Positions 42,504-52,043 of a stretch of DNA of 64,000 bases are shown in pieces. The notes under the pieces were generated by a model. It ran no database searches. It was given only the letters and a program-made list of their open reading frames with translations, and was not told the origin of the DNA. Position 1 is the first letter of the stretch. Each line of letters opens with the position of its first letter. The DNA is taken from contig JALONL010000022.1 of NCBI GenBank assembly GCA_025454955.1, positions 1 to 64,000 on the forward strand, written 5' to 3'. The DNA is from Bacteroidia bacterium (GTDB taxonomy: Bacteria > Bacteroidota > Bacteroidia > Palsa-965). Made by a program: the position numbers and the translations under genes.

Positions 42504-45124
42504 CAGGCTTTTTCGAGTTCTTTCTCCACCGGTGCGCGGAATACAATTTCGCGTTCAAACACATCCACCACCACATGCTGTCCGGCCTGTACTTTGGCGG
42601 CCAGTATTTGTTTGGAAAGTTCGTTCAGCACTTTCTTCTGCATGAGGCGTTTTACCGGCCTTGCACCATACTGCGGGTCGTAGCCCAGTTCGGCAAGCCA
42701 TTCTATGGCTTCGTGTGAGGCGGTGAGGCGTATGTTGTTTTCGGCGGCACGTTCGGCAATGTGTTCAAACTGTATGCGCACAATTTCCTCCACGTCTTCG
42801 CGGCTCAGCGGCTGGAACATGATGAGCTCGTCTATACGGTTCAGGAACTCGGGGCGCAGACTTTTCCGCAGCAGGTCGAATACTTCGCGGCGGGTTTTGG
42901 CCATTACTTCTTCGCGGTTTACTTCGTTTATGTCTTCGAAATTTTCCTGAATAATGTGTGCGCCGAGGTTGGAAGTCATAATGACGATGGTGTTTTTGAA
43001 ATTCACCACGCGGCCCTTGCTGTCGGTAAGTCTTCCGTCGTCGAGCACCTGAAGCAGAATGTTGAATACGTCGGGATGGGCCTTTTCAATTTCGTCGAGC
43101 AGGATTACGCTGTAAGGCTTGCGGCGCACGGCTTCGGTAAGTTGGCCGCCCTCTTCGTAGCCCACATATCCCGGAGGCGCACCCACTAAGCGCGAAACGC
43201 TGTGGCGCTCCTGATACTCGCTCATGTCGATGCGGGTAAGCGCATGTTCGTTGTTGAAGAGGAAATCGGCCAGAGCTTTGGCGAGTTCGGTTTTGCCCAC
43301 GCCGGTGGTGCCAAGGAAAATGAATGAGCCTATGGGTTTGCGGGCATCCTGCATTCCGGCACGGCTGCGGCGCACGGCATCGGCAATTACTTCAATGGCT
43401 TCGTGCTGGCCCACCACGCGTTTGTGCAGTTCGTTTTCGAGATACAGCAGTTTTTCGCGTTCGCCCTGCAGCATGCGTGTTACGGGAATGCCGGTCCAAC
43501 TGCTTACCACGGCGGCAATTTCCTCGCTTTCCACTTCCTCTTTAATCATGGGCGAGCCTTTTTGCTGCAATTCGGCCAGTCTGGCTTTTGCTGCTTCGAG
43601 GCGTTGCTCCGATTCGCGGATGCGGCCGTAGCGTATTTCGGCTACTTTGCCGTAGTCGCCGGCGCGTTCTGCGGTGTCGGCTTCGAATTTGAGTTGTTCA
43701 ATCAGCTCTTTTTCGCGCTGTATGCTGTCCACCACGTCTTTTTCCTGTTGCCAGCGGGCGCGCAGGTCGGAGCGTTTGTCGGTGAGTTCGGCAATTTCGC
43801 GGCTCAGTTCTTCGAGTTTGGGCTGGTCGTTTTCGCGTTTAATGGCCTCGCGCTCAATTTCGAGCTGGCGTATTTTGCGTTCCACGTCTTCGAGTTCAAC
43901 CGGCATGGAGTTTATTTCCATGCGCAGTTTGGAGGCAGCCTCATCCACAAGGTCAATGGCCTTGTCGGGCAGGAAACGGTCGTTTATGTAGCGCTGCGAG
44001 AGTTCTACGGCGGCAATTATGGCTTCGTCCTTAATGCGCACCTTGTGGTGTGTTTCGTATTTCTCCTTAATGCCGCGGAGTATGGAAATGGCATCTTCGG
44101 CGCTGGGCTCGTCCACCATTACTTTCTGGAACCGGCGTTCGAGTGCTTTGTCTTTTTCAAAGTACTTCTGAAATTCGTTGAGTGTGGTGGCACCCACAGC
44201 GCGTAATTCGCCGCGTGCCAGGGCAGGTTTCAGGATATTGGCCGCATCCATTGCGCCCTCGCCTCCGCCTGCGCCCACAAGGGTGTGTATTTCGTCGATA
44301 AACAGAATGATGTTTCCGTCTGAGCCGGTTACTTCTTTCACCACGGCTTTGAGACGTTCTTCAAACTCGCCCTTATATTTGGCACCGGCAATGAGTGCGC
44401 CCATGTCGAGCGAATAAATCTGTTTCGATTTCAGGTTTTCGGGCACGTCGCCATTTACAATGCGGTGGGCGAGGCCTTCGGCAATGGCTGTTTTGCCCAC
44501 GCCGGGTTCGCCCACCAGAATCGGGTTGTTTTTGGTGCGGCGCGAAAGGATTTGCAGCACACGGCGAATTTCCTCATCGCGGCCAATAACCGGATCGAGT
44601 TTGCCGCTGCGGGCCATTTCGTTCAGGTTAATGGCGTATTTGTTCAGCGCATTGTAAGTATCCTCCTGCGACGAGCTGGTAACCTTGCTGCCTTTGCGCA
44701 GTTCGCTCACGGCTGTTTTCAGGTCTTTGGCAGTAAAGCCATTGTCCTTCATCATCCGGCTCACCTGATCGTCAACAGCCAGCAGCCCCAGCAGCAGGTG
44801 CTCAATGCTCACAAAGTCGTCGCCGGTTTCCTTGAGACTGTTTACGGCTTTCATTACCACCTCATTGGCCTTACCCGAAAGGTATTGCCCCGAGCCGCCC
44901 GAAACCTTGGGGTAACTGTCAATAATTTTGTCGGTGAGCTTCTCAAAAAGCGGTGCATTGATATTCAGCTTTTTGAGCAAAAACGGCGTAACCGACTCAT
45001 CCACTTCCATAATTCCTTTAAGAATATGTGCAGTGTCTAAAGTCTGATGGCTGAAGCCTGCCGCAATTTGTTGTGCCTGCTGCAAAGCCTCCTGCGATTT
45101 AAGCGTAAAATTGTTCAGGTTCAT
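42503..45124 (-). CDS. clpB: ATP-dependent disaggregase ClpB
   Basis: 873 residues, the usual ClpB length. N-terminal Clp repeat ([20 protein letters not shown]); first AAA+ domain with Walker [16 protein letters not shown] and Walker [21 protein letters not shown]; the coiled-coil middle domain (~410-530) that marks ClpB; second AAA+ with [40 protein letters not shown] and the C-terminal [23 protein letters not shown] segment. It rescues aggregated proteins with DnaK. It leads a two-gene minus-strand unit with the lipoprotein at 41844. An upstream TATCTTTT near-promoter lies a few bases before the ATG. Confidence 0.96.
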   Translation of the reverse strand: MNLNNFTLKSQEALQQAQQIAAGFSHQTLDTAHILKGIMEVDESVTPFLLKKLNINAPLFEKLTDKIIDSYPKVSGGSGQYLSGKANEVVMKAVNSLKETGDDFVSIEHLLLGLLAVDDQVSRMMKDNGFTAKDLKTAVSELRKGSKVTSSSQEDTYNALNKYAINLNEMARSGKLDPVIGRDEEIRRVLQILSRRTKNNPILVGEPGVGKTAIAEGLAHRIVNGDVPENLKSKQIYSLDMGALIAGAKYKGEFEERLKAVVKEVTGSDGNIILFIDEIHTLVGAGGGEGAMDAANILKPALARGELRAVGATTLNEFQKYFEKDKALERRFQKVMVDEPSAEDAISILRGIKEKYETHHKVRIKDEAIIAAVELSQRYINDRFLPDKAIDLVDEAASKLRMEINSMPVELEDVERKIRQLEIEREAIKRENDQPKLEELSREIAELTDKRSDLRARWQQEKDVVDSIQREKELIEQLKFEADTAERAGDYGKVAEIRYGRIRESEQRLEAAKARLAELQQKGSPMIKEEVESEEIAAVVSSWTGIPVTRMLQGEREKLLYLENELHKRVVGQHEAIEVIADAVRRSRAGMQDARKPIGSFIFLGTTGVGKTELAKALADFLFNNEHALTRIDMSEYQERHSVSRLVGAPPGYVGYEEGGQLTEAVRRKPYSVILLDEIEKAHPDVFNILLQVLDDGRLTDSKGRVVNFKNTIVIMTSNLGAHIIQENFEDINEVNREEVMAKTRREVFDLLRKSLRPEFLNRIDELIMFQPLSREDVEEIVRIQFEHIAERAAENNIRLTASHEAIEWLAELGYDPQYGARPVKRLMQKKVLNELSKQILAAKVQAGQHVVVDVFEREIVFRAPVEKELEKA

Positions 45125-45287
45125 GTGTAAAAGATAAAAATGTCAATACAGTGTATGGTTGTGCAAAATCATGCACAAAGCACATACCATCGTTCAGAAC
45201 CGGAAAAAAGGGCAGGGAAGCGGCTCCGTTTCAGCCAAATTAGCACAAAGAGCCGACAAAAACAGTCAATTAGGCAGCAGTATAACT

Positions 45288-46013
45288 TTATTGGGTGTAA
45301 ATCAAATTTACCTTCTTATTGGGTTTACCGAATGAATAAAACAATCCGGCCCTGAAACCAAAACAGAATTTAAAGTTATCAGCCGGAGAAGTGCCTGCAA
45401 AAAACTGTTCTTCTATTGCAAGTTTGTCAGATATATGCACACCAAATCCGGTAAACGGTGCAAGAAAATAACTCCGGCGATTGGGGTCGGTTTTGTTGGT
45501 ATATAATTCATTTACATAAGAACTGCCGGCCAAACCGTTTCTGATGTACTGTCCGGAATGTATGGCACTAAGTTTAATGTTCGCATTCATTCCGAATAAC
45601 CAGTACATATAATCTTTTTTAAAAGCCACTTTGCGGGTGAAATTTATCTGGAGATAATAAGCCCGCTGGCTGTGTTCGCGGTAAAATTCAGATTGAATAT
45701 GGTTCAACTGCACAATTACCTGATGGGCAAACATACTTTCATACCGCAATCCGATGCCTATTTGTGTAGCGTTTCTGGTGCTGTCAATCCATGAATAATT
45801 TCCTGTTAAACTCACGTTCATACCTCGCGGAAGGTTTGCTTCTCCCCGAAGCATATCGGATATTGCCCCGGCTTCTCCATACCGGATATTTCCTGCTTCG
45901 GCACCTACCGACCAGCGGCGTTCGTTAATAACTAAAGGTTGTGCATTTATCTTTATCAATACAAAGAGACATACTGTAACAAACAGTAAACCGCGTTTTT
46001 GAAGGTTTTTCAT
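45288..46013 (-). CDS. Outer-membrane beta-barrel-like protein (paralogue pair, first)
   Basis: 241 residues with a signal peptide (MKNLQKRGLLFVTVCLFVLI). Strands alternate aromatic and polar residues (VSLTGNYSWIDSTRNATQIG, YRE-HSQRAYYLQINF, KLAIEEQFFAGTSPADNFKF, GLFYSFGKPNKKVNL). The conserved YTNKTDPNRRSYFLAPFTGF and ADNFKFCFGFRAGLF pieces match the next gene (46063), so the two are duplicates. Probably an integral outer-membrane protein of about 12 strands; function unknown. Confidence 0.65.
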   Translation of the reverse strand: MKNLQKRGLLFVTVCLFVLIKINAQPLVINERRWSVGAEAGNIRYGEAGAISDMLRGEANLPRGMNVSLTGNYSWIDSTRNATQIGIGLRYESMFAHQVIVQLNHIQSEFYREHSQRAYYLQINFTRKVAFKKDYMYWLFGMNANIKLSAIHSGQYIRNGLAGSSYVNELYTNKTDPNRRSYFLAPFTGFGVHISDKLAIEEQFFAGTSPADNFKFCFGFRAGLFYSFGKPNKKVNLIYTQ

Positions 46014-46062
46014 CGTAGAGAGGTTATTAAGTGGTTGGGAAAGTAAATATATCGGGTTTCAG

Positions 46063-46710
46063 TTAAAACAGCATCCAGCCTGCGCTTACTAAGGCGCCGG
46101 AGTATAGGCCAAACCGCGTATCGGGAGAATTGCCAAGTTCTAATGTGGTTTCAATATATACCCTTGGGGCCGGTTTCACACCTAATCCCAAAGCGCCAAA
46201 AACAACCAGATTTCGCCGGTTTGGATCGGCGATGTTTGTATAGTAAGAATAGGTTTCCTCGCTACCCGTTACGGCAAAATGCGAATACCCGCTGTGTTTT
46301 TGGTAAATCGGCACCCCTGCACCGAAGCGAATGGGTAAATACAGGGTTGAATTAATACCTATTTCGTGGGTAACAGCCGCCTGCACACTTATGGCACGCT
46401 GGCTGGTTATCACTTCTTTATGCAGCACGCCTGCACTGCTTAGATCGAGAGTAAACGCATTTATACGCTCATAGCGTGCTACCAGCGAAAATCGAAAAGA
46501 ATTTCCATTGGCAAGCTGGTGATGGTGCGAGAGGTTTAATCCATACGCAATGCCCGAAGCATTTGTGCCGCTGCCGTGATTGTACTCCGGTTTCGAAAAC
46601 GAAACTATTCCGGCCGAAAATCCGGCCGACCATTTTTGTGGTAATGCTGTTTGTGCGTTAAGGGAAATTACCCTCCACATTATTGCTGCAAAAAAGAATA
46701 AACGTGCCAT
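46063..46710 (-). CDS. Outer-membrane beta-barrel-like protein (paralogue pair, second)
   Basis: 215 residues from ATG 46710 with a signal peptide (MARLFFFAAIMWRVISLNAQ). It resembles the gene at 45288: the segment YTNIADPNRRNLVVFGALGL, the end NSPDTRFGLYSGALVSAGW and several strands line up, although the rest has diverged. A promoter core at 46729-46736 supports this start over the one seven codons upstream. Function unknown. Confidence 0.65.
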   Translation of the reverse strand: MARLFFFAAIMWRVISLNAQTALPQKWSAGFSAGIVSFSKPEYNHGSGTNASGIAYGLNLSHHHQLANGNSFRFSLVARYERINAFTLDLSSAGVLHKEVITSQRAISVQAAVTHEIGINSTLYLPIRFGAGVPIYQKHSGYSHFAVTGSEETYSYYTNIADPNRRNLVVFGALGLGVKPAPRVYIETTLELGNSPDTRFGLYSGALVSAGWMLF

Positions 46711-46728
46711 AAACCCGTAATTACCAGA

Positions 46729-46755
46729 CAAAACTATCAGTTAATATAAGAACAA
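46729..46755 (-). promoter_or_regulatory. Promoter for 46710 outer-membrane gene
   Basis: The minus strand reads TAGTTTTG (46736-46729), with TTG (46755-46753) 16 bases upstream. Confidence 0.45.
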
Positions 46756-46783
46756 TACCATAATCCACAACAGGTAAAACAAA

Positions 46784-46811
46784 AACGGCCACCACAAAAG
46801 TGGCAGCCGTT
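46784..46811 (-). terminator. Terminator after 46832 gene
   Basis: Minus strand AACGGC (46811-46806) pairs with GCCGTT (46789-46784), with an inner CCAC/GTGG stem, followed by TTTG and TTTT. Confidence 0.75.
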
Positions 46812-46831
46812 CTTGAAGTTCAATTATTCAA

Positions 46832-48793
46832 TTACTGAATAACTACTTTCTCTACCGCGCGGGCGTTGCCTGCAGTAACGGTGAGGAAATAAATGCCTTC
46901 GGTAAGGTTTTCGGTGTTCATGCGAACCACGTTGTTACCGGCACCGAGGTCGCGGTTCTCTACGAGAACGGTTTGACCAAGGCTGTTTACGATTTCGATG
47001 CTAACGTTCTCGCCGTTGATGAGGTCGAGTACCACGTTGATCTGGTCGTTGGCAGGATTCGGGAAGAAGTTGAGTGTACCTACAGAAGCAAACTCTTCGA
47101 TACCCACAGCGCCGAGGTCGGCAGGAGAGGTGAACTGTGCAGTGGTGAACTGAACGTTGTCCATGTAGTAGTGGTCAAACGGCACGAGCAGGTTGAAGCT
47201 GAGGTCTGATGCCAGTGAGTTTGATACGGGTACAGTGAAGGTGTTACCGTTTACCAGCGTAATGTTTGATACATACTGCCAGAAAAGGTTGTCGTCTGAA
47301 GAGAACTGCTGACGGGCAGTGGCATTGGCACTAACGTTGGCAATGCTCAGGTCAACTCCGCGGCCAAACAGGTTGGGGAAGTTGTTGTCGCCCTGACCGA
47401 TGTTCGGGTCGGTGTCTGAGTAGATGTAGAACAGTTTGGTGCCGTCGGCAGAACGTGAAATCTGGGCGCGGGCATCGATAGCAAAAGAGCTGGTACCGTC
47501 AGACCACTGTGAGGTCTGGTCGTTGGGCGAGCTCATGAGTGAGTCGATGAGCCAGGCGTTCCAGCCGTTTGTGGTGGTGTGTACATCGTACATGAAGTGA
47601 CGGGCCAGAGTTCCGTTGGCACCGGTGCGGGTCCAGGTAAAGCCAAGTGAGTCGTTGTCGTTTGAAGCACCGCTGCCAATTTCGCAGAAAATGTGGAGCT
47701 GGCCGTTGTTGTCAACAGTTACGTCAGAGCCATTGTTCTGTGAGAACCAGGGCTTGAGGTTGTTGTCGGTAGCCGGAATGATTTTGTTGGCAATGGTCTG
47801 GATGGTGGTGAAGTCGAAGTTCTGCTGGTAACGGGTCCAGGTAGCTCCGGCGTCGGTTGTTTTCCACACGAGCGGTGAGAAGGTACGTGTCTGTGAGGTG
47901 GTAGCAGAAGCATCCACACCAAAGAATACCACGTAACCGGTGTTGCCGTCCTGCGAGAAAGCGCAGTGAGTTACGGTGTAGCAGTCGTTGGCACCGCTAC
48001 CGTCCTGGTGGAAGGTCGGCTTGATAGAGTCAATCTGGAAGGCGAAAGCATTGCCAGACTGGGTGCCTTTGATGATAGCCGCACCACGGAAACCCTGTGC
48101 AAGGGCGGTGGTACCGTTCGGATCGGCATAAAGGCCGGCGGTTACCCATACATGCTGATCGGTAGAATGCATGTCGATACGGGCAAAGCCAATGTAACCG
48201 GTACCATCGTCGGTGGTGTTTACGTTGGTTTGTGTGTTTACAATGTTCTGGCTGCTGTAGTAGTTACCCATCCAGCCCGAGCCATCGGTGTAAGGACCTG
48301 CTGCCACTGCAAATGCATTGGCGAGGGTGGTGTTGGCGGCGGGATTGAAAATAGCACCAGAGGGATAACGGTAAAGGTTGGTACCGTTGTTGGCGAAGTA
48401 GGTAGAATCCCAGCTTCCGCCGTTGTTGAGTGTCCAGGTATGCTGGATGAAACCGCTGTTCACCGACGGAGGGCTCCACTGAGAGCTGATACGGTGTGTG
48501 AACATGGCCACGCCGAGAGCCTGGTTGGCTGTCATACAGTTTGACTGAGACACCAGCAGGGTGAAAGCGTTGCGTGAGCTAGAAAACTTGGTTCCGTTTG
48601 CCTGAACTGTCGGGTTGCCGTTGCGGGCATTCGACATGGCCTGGGCAAAGAAATTAACCGGCTCAGCGTCAATTTTAGAGCTGTTGATGCCGGTAAGATC
48701 CCATTTTTTCACACCTCCGACATTGGCAGGACGCTGTGCCGAAAGAGCAAGGCCTGTACCAACGCCAATGGCAATGAGTAATCCTTTTTTCAT
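46832..48793 (-). CDS. Secreted T9SS type A cargo protein, BNR-like
   Basis: 653 residues with a signal peptide (MKKGLLIAIGVGTGLALSAQ). A large body carries repeated short strands with Trp and Asp turns of the BNR/sialidase-like kind, for example FSPLVWKTTDAGATWTRYQQ, DVTVDNNGQLHIFCEIGSG and SRSADGTKLFYIYSDTDPN, so a beta-propeller is likely. The last ~80 residues are a T9SS type A sorting domain (FFPNPANDQINVVLDLING, IEIVNSLGQTVLVENRDLG, GIYFLTVTAGNARAVEKVVI). It has a full promoter at 48831-48861. No catalytic residues are identifiable. Confidence 0.8.
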   Translation of the reverse strand: MKKGLLIAIGVGTGLALSAQRPANVGGVKKWDLTGINSSKIDAEPVNFFAQAMSNARNGNPTVQANGTKFSSSRNAFTLLVSQSNCMTANQALGVAMFTHRISSQWSPPSVNSGFIQHTWTLNNGGSWDSTYFANNGTNLYRYPSGAIFNPAANTTLANAFAVAAGPYTDGSGWMGNYYSSQNIVNTQTNVNTTDDGTGYIGFARIDMHSTDQHVWVTAGLYADPNGTTALAQGFRGAAIIKGTQSGNAFAFQIDSIKPTFHQDGSGANDCYTVTHCAFSQDGNTGYVVFFGVDASATTSQTRTFSPLVWKTTDAGATWTRYQQNFDFTTIQTIANKIIPATDNNLKPWFSQNNGSDVTVDNNGQLHIFCEIGSGASNDNDSLGFTWTRTGANGTLARHFMYDVHTTTNGWNAWLIDSLMSSPNDQTSQWSDGTSSFAIDARAQISRSADGTKLFYIYSDTDPNIGQGDNNFPNLFGRGVDLSIANVSANATARQQFSSDDNLFWQYVSNITLVNGNTFTVPVSNSLASDLSFNLLVPFDHYYMDNVQFTTAQFTSPADLGAVGIEEFASVGTLNFFPNPANDQINVVLDLINGENVSIEIVNSLGQTVLVENRDLGAGNNVVRMNTENLTEGIYFLTVTAGNARAVEKVVIQ

Positions 48794-48830
48794 GTGACTG
48801 ATTTTTGGTTAGGTTCAAAAATGATGTTTT

Positions 48831-48861
48831 CAAAGTTAACAAGAAAATCATGTTTTGCAAA
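48831..48861 (-). promoter_or_regulatory. Full promoter for T9SS protein 46832
   Basis: Minus strand TTTG (48861-48858), 19 bases, TAACTTTG (48838-48831): both elements and ideal spacing; leader of about 35 bases to ATG 48793. Confidence 0.7.
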
Positions 48862-49242
48862 CAATACAAATCATGGTTTTTCCGGCACTTTGTGGCGCAA
48901 GTATATATTTAGGTTTTCAAAAGTTGAAGTTTTTGTACGAATTAGTTTTCAACAGCCGTTGTTATGATTGACCTGCCTGGGATTGGCTATTGGAGTTAAA
49001 TTGTTTATTATCAGATTTTTATATCTCACCCTTGAATTTTATTCCCGGTTTTTTTAAAATATCGTTTACTAAAAAAATATCCTGCTAAATCTCCCCGGCT
49101 TATGCGGGGAATTCGGTAATAAATTACGTACCTTTGATGCCCGTTTCAAAAATGGATGGCCGGCAGCATCCTTTGTCTCACTAGTACAGCAATGCCGGTT
49201 GCTGTGCCAGTGCTGTAAAGCACCTTAAAACCAACACGGCAA
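48862..49242. other. Intergenic region with rpsA promoter and structured leader
   Basis: Divergent region of about 450 bases from 48794. It holds a TCCCCG/CGGGGA hairpin (49092-49110), the rpsA promoter core TACCTTTG (49129-49136) and an approximately 100-base leader. The leader has CAGCAA (49187-49192) pairing with TTGCTG (49199-49204) and GTGC (49210-49213) pairing with GCAC (49220-49223), just before ATG 49243. Bases 48862-49090 show nothing else and are AT-rich. Confidence 0.45.
49129..49136 (+). promoter_or_regulatory. Promoter core for rpsA
   Basis: TACCTTTG, an exact match, about 106 bases before ATG 49243. No clear -33 TTG at 17-23 bases. Confidence 0.45.
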
Positions 49243-51072
49243 ATGGCCGAATCAACAACCAACACAATTACTCCTCCCGAGTTTGACTGGAACGCGGTAG
49301 GCAAAAAGGCTGATCTTTATTCGAAAGAAGAACTTGCCAGCCTCGACGCGCTCTACGGCCAGACACTCAAATCCATCAACGATCATGAAGTGGTGGAAGG
49401 CGTAGTTGTAATCAAAAACTCGAAAGAAGTCGTAGTTAACATCGGCTTCAAATCAGACGGAGTTATTCCGCTGTCTGAATTCCGCTACAACCCCGACCTC
49501 AAGGCCGGCGACAAAGTAGAGGTTTACATCGAGAATCAGGAAAACAAAGACGGACAGCTCGTTCTTTCGCACAAGAAAGCCCGCGCCATGAAGTCGTGGG
49601 AACGCATTAACAGCGCTCTTTCTACCGATGAGGTAATTAAGGGTTATGTGAAATGCCGTACCAAAGGTGGTCTCATTGTTGACGTATTCGGCATTGAGGC
49701 GTTCCTGCCCGGCTCACAGATTGATGTGAAGCCCATCCGCGACTACGATATTTACGTAGGCAAAACCATGGAGTTCAAGGTGGTGAAAATCAACAACGAA
49801 TTCAAAAACGTTGTGGTATCGCACAAAGCCCTCATCGAAGAGGAACTTGAAGCCCAGAAACGCGAAATCATCAGCAAACTCGAAAAAGGTCAGGTACTTG
49901 AAGGTACCGTTAAAAACATCACCTCTTACGGTGTGTTTGTTGATCTCGGCGGCGTTGATGGTCTCATCCACATTACCGACCTTAGCTGGGGCCGCATTTC
50001 GCACCCCGAAGAGATCGTTAAGCTCGACCAGAAGATCAACGTGGTTATTCTCGATTTCGACGATCAGAAGAAACGCATTGCCCTCGGTCTCAAGCAGCTT
50101 ACCTCGCACCCGTGGGAAGCACTCAGTGCCGAACTCAAAGTGGGCGACAAAGTAAAAGGCAAAGTAGTGGTTATTGCCGACTACGGTGCTTTCGTAGAAA
50201 TCCAGCCCGGCGTAGAGGCACTCATTCACGTTTCAGAAATGTCGTGGTCGCAGCACCTGCGCAGCGCCCAGGACTTCCTCAAAATCGGCGAAGAAGTGGA
50301 AGCCACCGTGCTTTCAATTGATCGCGATGAGCGCAAAATGTCGCTCGGCATCAAGCAAAACTCGCCCGATCCCTGGCAGGAAATCCTTTCCAAATACCCC
50401 AAAGGCTCACGTCACACCGCCCGCGTTCGCAACTTTACCAACTTCGGTATTTTTGTGGAACTCGAAGAAGGTATCGACGGCCTCATCCACATCTCTGACC
50501 TCAGCTGGTCGAAAAAGATCAAGCATCCTTCGGAGTTCACCAAAATCGGTGAAACCATCGACGTGGTGGTGCTCGACGTGGACGTGGAAAACCGCCGCCT
50601 GAGCCTGGGTCACAAACAACTCGAGGAAAACCCCTGGGATGTGTTCGAAACCGTATTCACCATCGGTTCAGTTCACCAGGGCACCATTATCAGCGCCAAC
50701 GACAAAGGAGCAGTGGTACAACTGCCCTACGGTGTGGAAGCCTTCTGCCCCAACAAGCACCTGCTCAAGGGCGACGGTAAAAACGCCGGTTCTGAGGAAG
50801 TACTCGAATTCAAAGTGCTCGAATTCAACAAAGAAGCCAAGAAAATCATCGTTTCTCACCGTAACACCGTAGAAGGTCTCGCTATCGAAGAAAAAGAAGC
50901 GCGCCCTGCCCGCGGAGGTAAGAAAAATGCCGAAGCTTCAAACAACGCCAGCGACGAAACCAAGAAAGCAGTGAAAAAGGTGAAAGAAAACCTTGAGAAA
51001 ACTACCCTTGGCGACGTTTCTGCTCTGGCCAACCTGAAGTCTGAGCTCGAAAAGAACGAAAAAGGTCAGTAA
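49243..51072 (+). CDS. rpsA: 30S ribosomal protein S1
   Basis: 609 residues with six S1 (OB-fold) domains, at about 50-120, 135-205, 218-290, 305-375, 390-460 and 476-545. Typical repeats are GTVKNITSYGVFVDLGGVDG, LIHITDLSWGRISHPEEI, GKVVVIADYGAFVEI and FGIFVELEEGIDGLIHISD. The tail is a lysine- and alanine-rich linker (KKNAEASNNASDETKKAV). S1 binds mRNA at the small subunit; where Shine-Dalgarno sites are rare, as in Bacteroidota, it is likely to matter more. It has a ~100-base structured leader and a three-hairpin 3' end. Confidence 0.95.
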   Translation: MAESTTNTITPPEFDWNAVGKKADLYSKEELASLDALYGQTLKSINDHEVVEGVVVIKNSKEVVVNIGFKSDGVIPLSEFRYNPDLKAGDKVEVYIENQENKDGQLVLSHKKARAMKSWERINSALSTDEVIKGYVKCRTKGGLIVDVFGIEAFLPGSQIDVKPIRDYDIYVGKTMEFKVVKINNEFKNVVVSHKALIEEELEAQKREIISKLEKGQVLEGTVKNITSYGVFVDLGGVDGLIHITDLSWGRISHPEEIVKLDQKINVVILDFDDQKKRIALGLKQLTSHPWEALSAELKVGDKVKGKVVVIADYGAFVEIQPGVEALIHVSEMSWSQHLRSAQDFLKIGEEVEATVLSIDRDERKMSLGIKQNSPDPWQEILSKYPKGSRHTARVRNFTNFGIFVELEEGIDGLIHISDLSWSKKIKHPSEFTKIGETIDVVVLDVDVENRRLSLGHKQLEENPWDVFETVFTIGSVHQGTIISANDKGAVVQLPYGVEAFCPNKHLLKGDGKNAGSEEVLEFKVLEFNKEAKKIIVSHRNTVEGLAIEEKEARPARGGKKNAEASNNASDETKKAVKKVKENLEKTTLGDVSALANLKSELEKNEKGQ

Positions 51073-51087
51073 GACCCCACACGTTTA

Positions 51088-51189
51088 CCGGTTTCATTTT
51101 CTTCGATGAAACCGGCTTACTAAAAACTACGCCATGGTTTTTAGTTTCGAAGGCCCCGGTTCCCGCTCACGCTGGAACCGGGCTTTTTT
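51088..51189 (+). terminator. Three consecutive hairpins after rpsA
   Basis: Hairpin 1: CCGGTTTCAT (51088-51097) with ATGAAACCGG (51106-51115). Hairpin 2: ACTAAAAAC (51119-51127) with GTTTTTAGT (51137-51145). Hairpin 3: CCCGGTTCC (51155-51163) with GGAACCGGG (51174-51182), then C and six T residues: the real terminator. The first two have no U-run and may protect the 3' end or bind a protein. Confidence 0.7.
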
Positions 51190-51390
51190 ATGGCATTACT
51201 TCTGCAGCACTAAATGCAGTTATTGAAACGTCACTAATCAATGAGGAACACCGGGAGTCTGTGAATTGTGTTAATAAAGTATCAATCAATACGATGAACG
51301 ACTGTTGATAAAAATAAGGGATGAAGTAAAGTAATAATGAAACTTCTCATGAAAAGTATGAGTAATATCGCAAATAAATTACTTGTCTTT
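51190..51390. other. Remainder of the rpsA downstream gap
   Basis: The rest of the 318-base gap between rpsA and the zinc-ribbon gene. AT-rich with several stop codons in all frames; no promoter core of the TAnnTTTG type and no further hairpins found. Confidence 0.3.
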
Positions 51391-51765
51391 ATGCAGAAGT
51401 CCTGTATCGATTGCGGTGAGCCAATGATAGGCCGGGCAGACAAAAAATTCTGCTCCGATAATTGCCGCAACAATTATAACAACAAGCGCAACAGCGATAC
51501 CAATAACCTGATGCGGAATATCAATAATATTCTGCGCCGCAACCGCCGTATTCTCGAAGACCTTATTCCCGAAGACAAAGCCGTTGTTCCCAAAGAAAAA
51601 CTCAGCGATATGGGTTTTAGTTTCCAATACTTTACCCATGTGTATACCACCCGAAAAGGCGGTGTGTACTACTTCTGTTACGATTACGGCTACATCGAAA
51701 TCGGAAACGACCTTCTTACCTTAGTCTATCGCAAAAGAGGCAATCAGCCCGCCGAGGCCGGCTGA
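51391..51765 (+). CDS. Zinc-ribbon-type small protein
   Basis: 124 residues from ATG 51391; 18 in-frame codons upstream are not similar to a protein start. N terminus MQKSCIDCGEPMIGRADKKF then CSDNCRNNYNNKRN: a CxxC...CxxxC zinc knuckle, similar to DUF2116-type ribbons. Then a helix with NLMRNINNILRRNRRILEDL and a C-terminal beta part (MGFSFQYFTHVYTTRKGGV, YYFCYDYGYIEIG). Possibly a nucleic-acid-binding protein. It has a dedicated terminator at 51824. Family not firmly assigned. Confidence 0.65.
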   Translation: MQKSCIDCGEPMIGRADKKFCSDNCRNNYNNKRNSDTNNLMRNINNILRRNRRILEDLIPEDKAVVPKEKLSDMGFSFQYFTHVYTTRKGGVYYFCYDYGYIEIGNDLLTLVYRKRGNQPAEAG

Positions 51766-51823
51766 TAGTATTTGCCATTCCCAGGTCGTCCAACCAATTT
51801 TCCCTGCGGTTGAACTGGCCGAT

Positions 51824-51855
51824 GGCACCGGCAACGCCGGTGCCTTTTCTTTTTT
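51824..51855 (+). terminator. Terminator after zinc-ribbon gene
   Basis: GGCACCGGC (51824-51832) and GCCGGTGCC (51836-51844) form a 9-bp stem, followed by TTTTCTTTTTT. The 51856-52043 stretch after it is AT-rich with no gene. Confidence 0.8.
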
Positions 51856-52030
51856 GTGAATTATTGCCAAAAAATGGGTTGGTAAACAATTCAGGTGCTT
51901 TTTTTGCCAATTAATCACATAAATAAGGTCAAAGACCGAAGTTCAACAACCTTATTCACTTTTAAACGTTGAAAAAAGCGAGAGTTACCGTAAGATAATT
52001 GCAACTGAATACGTTTCTTTGAGAAACACG

Positions 52031-52036
52031 GAGGAG
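52031..52036 (+). promoter_or_regulatory. Strong Shine-Dalgarno site, unusual for this lineage
   Basis: GGAGGA within CGGAGGAGGAAATCT directly before ATG 52044, with 7 bases spacing. Most genes here have no such site, which suggests this one is translated in a different way or at a higher rate. Confidence 0.55.
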
Positions 52037-52043
52037 GAAATCT

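Noticed and set aside
43403..44206. Plus-strand frame opposite clpB
   Set aside because: Shadow of clpB; Phe- and His-rich with no recognisable features.
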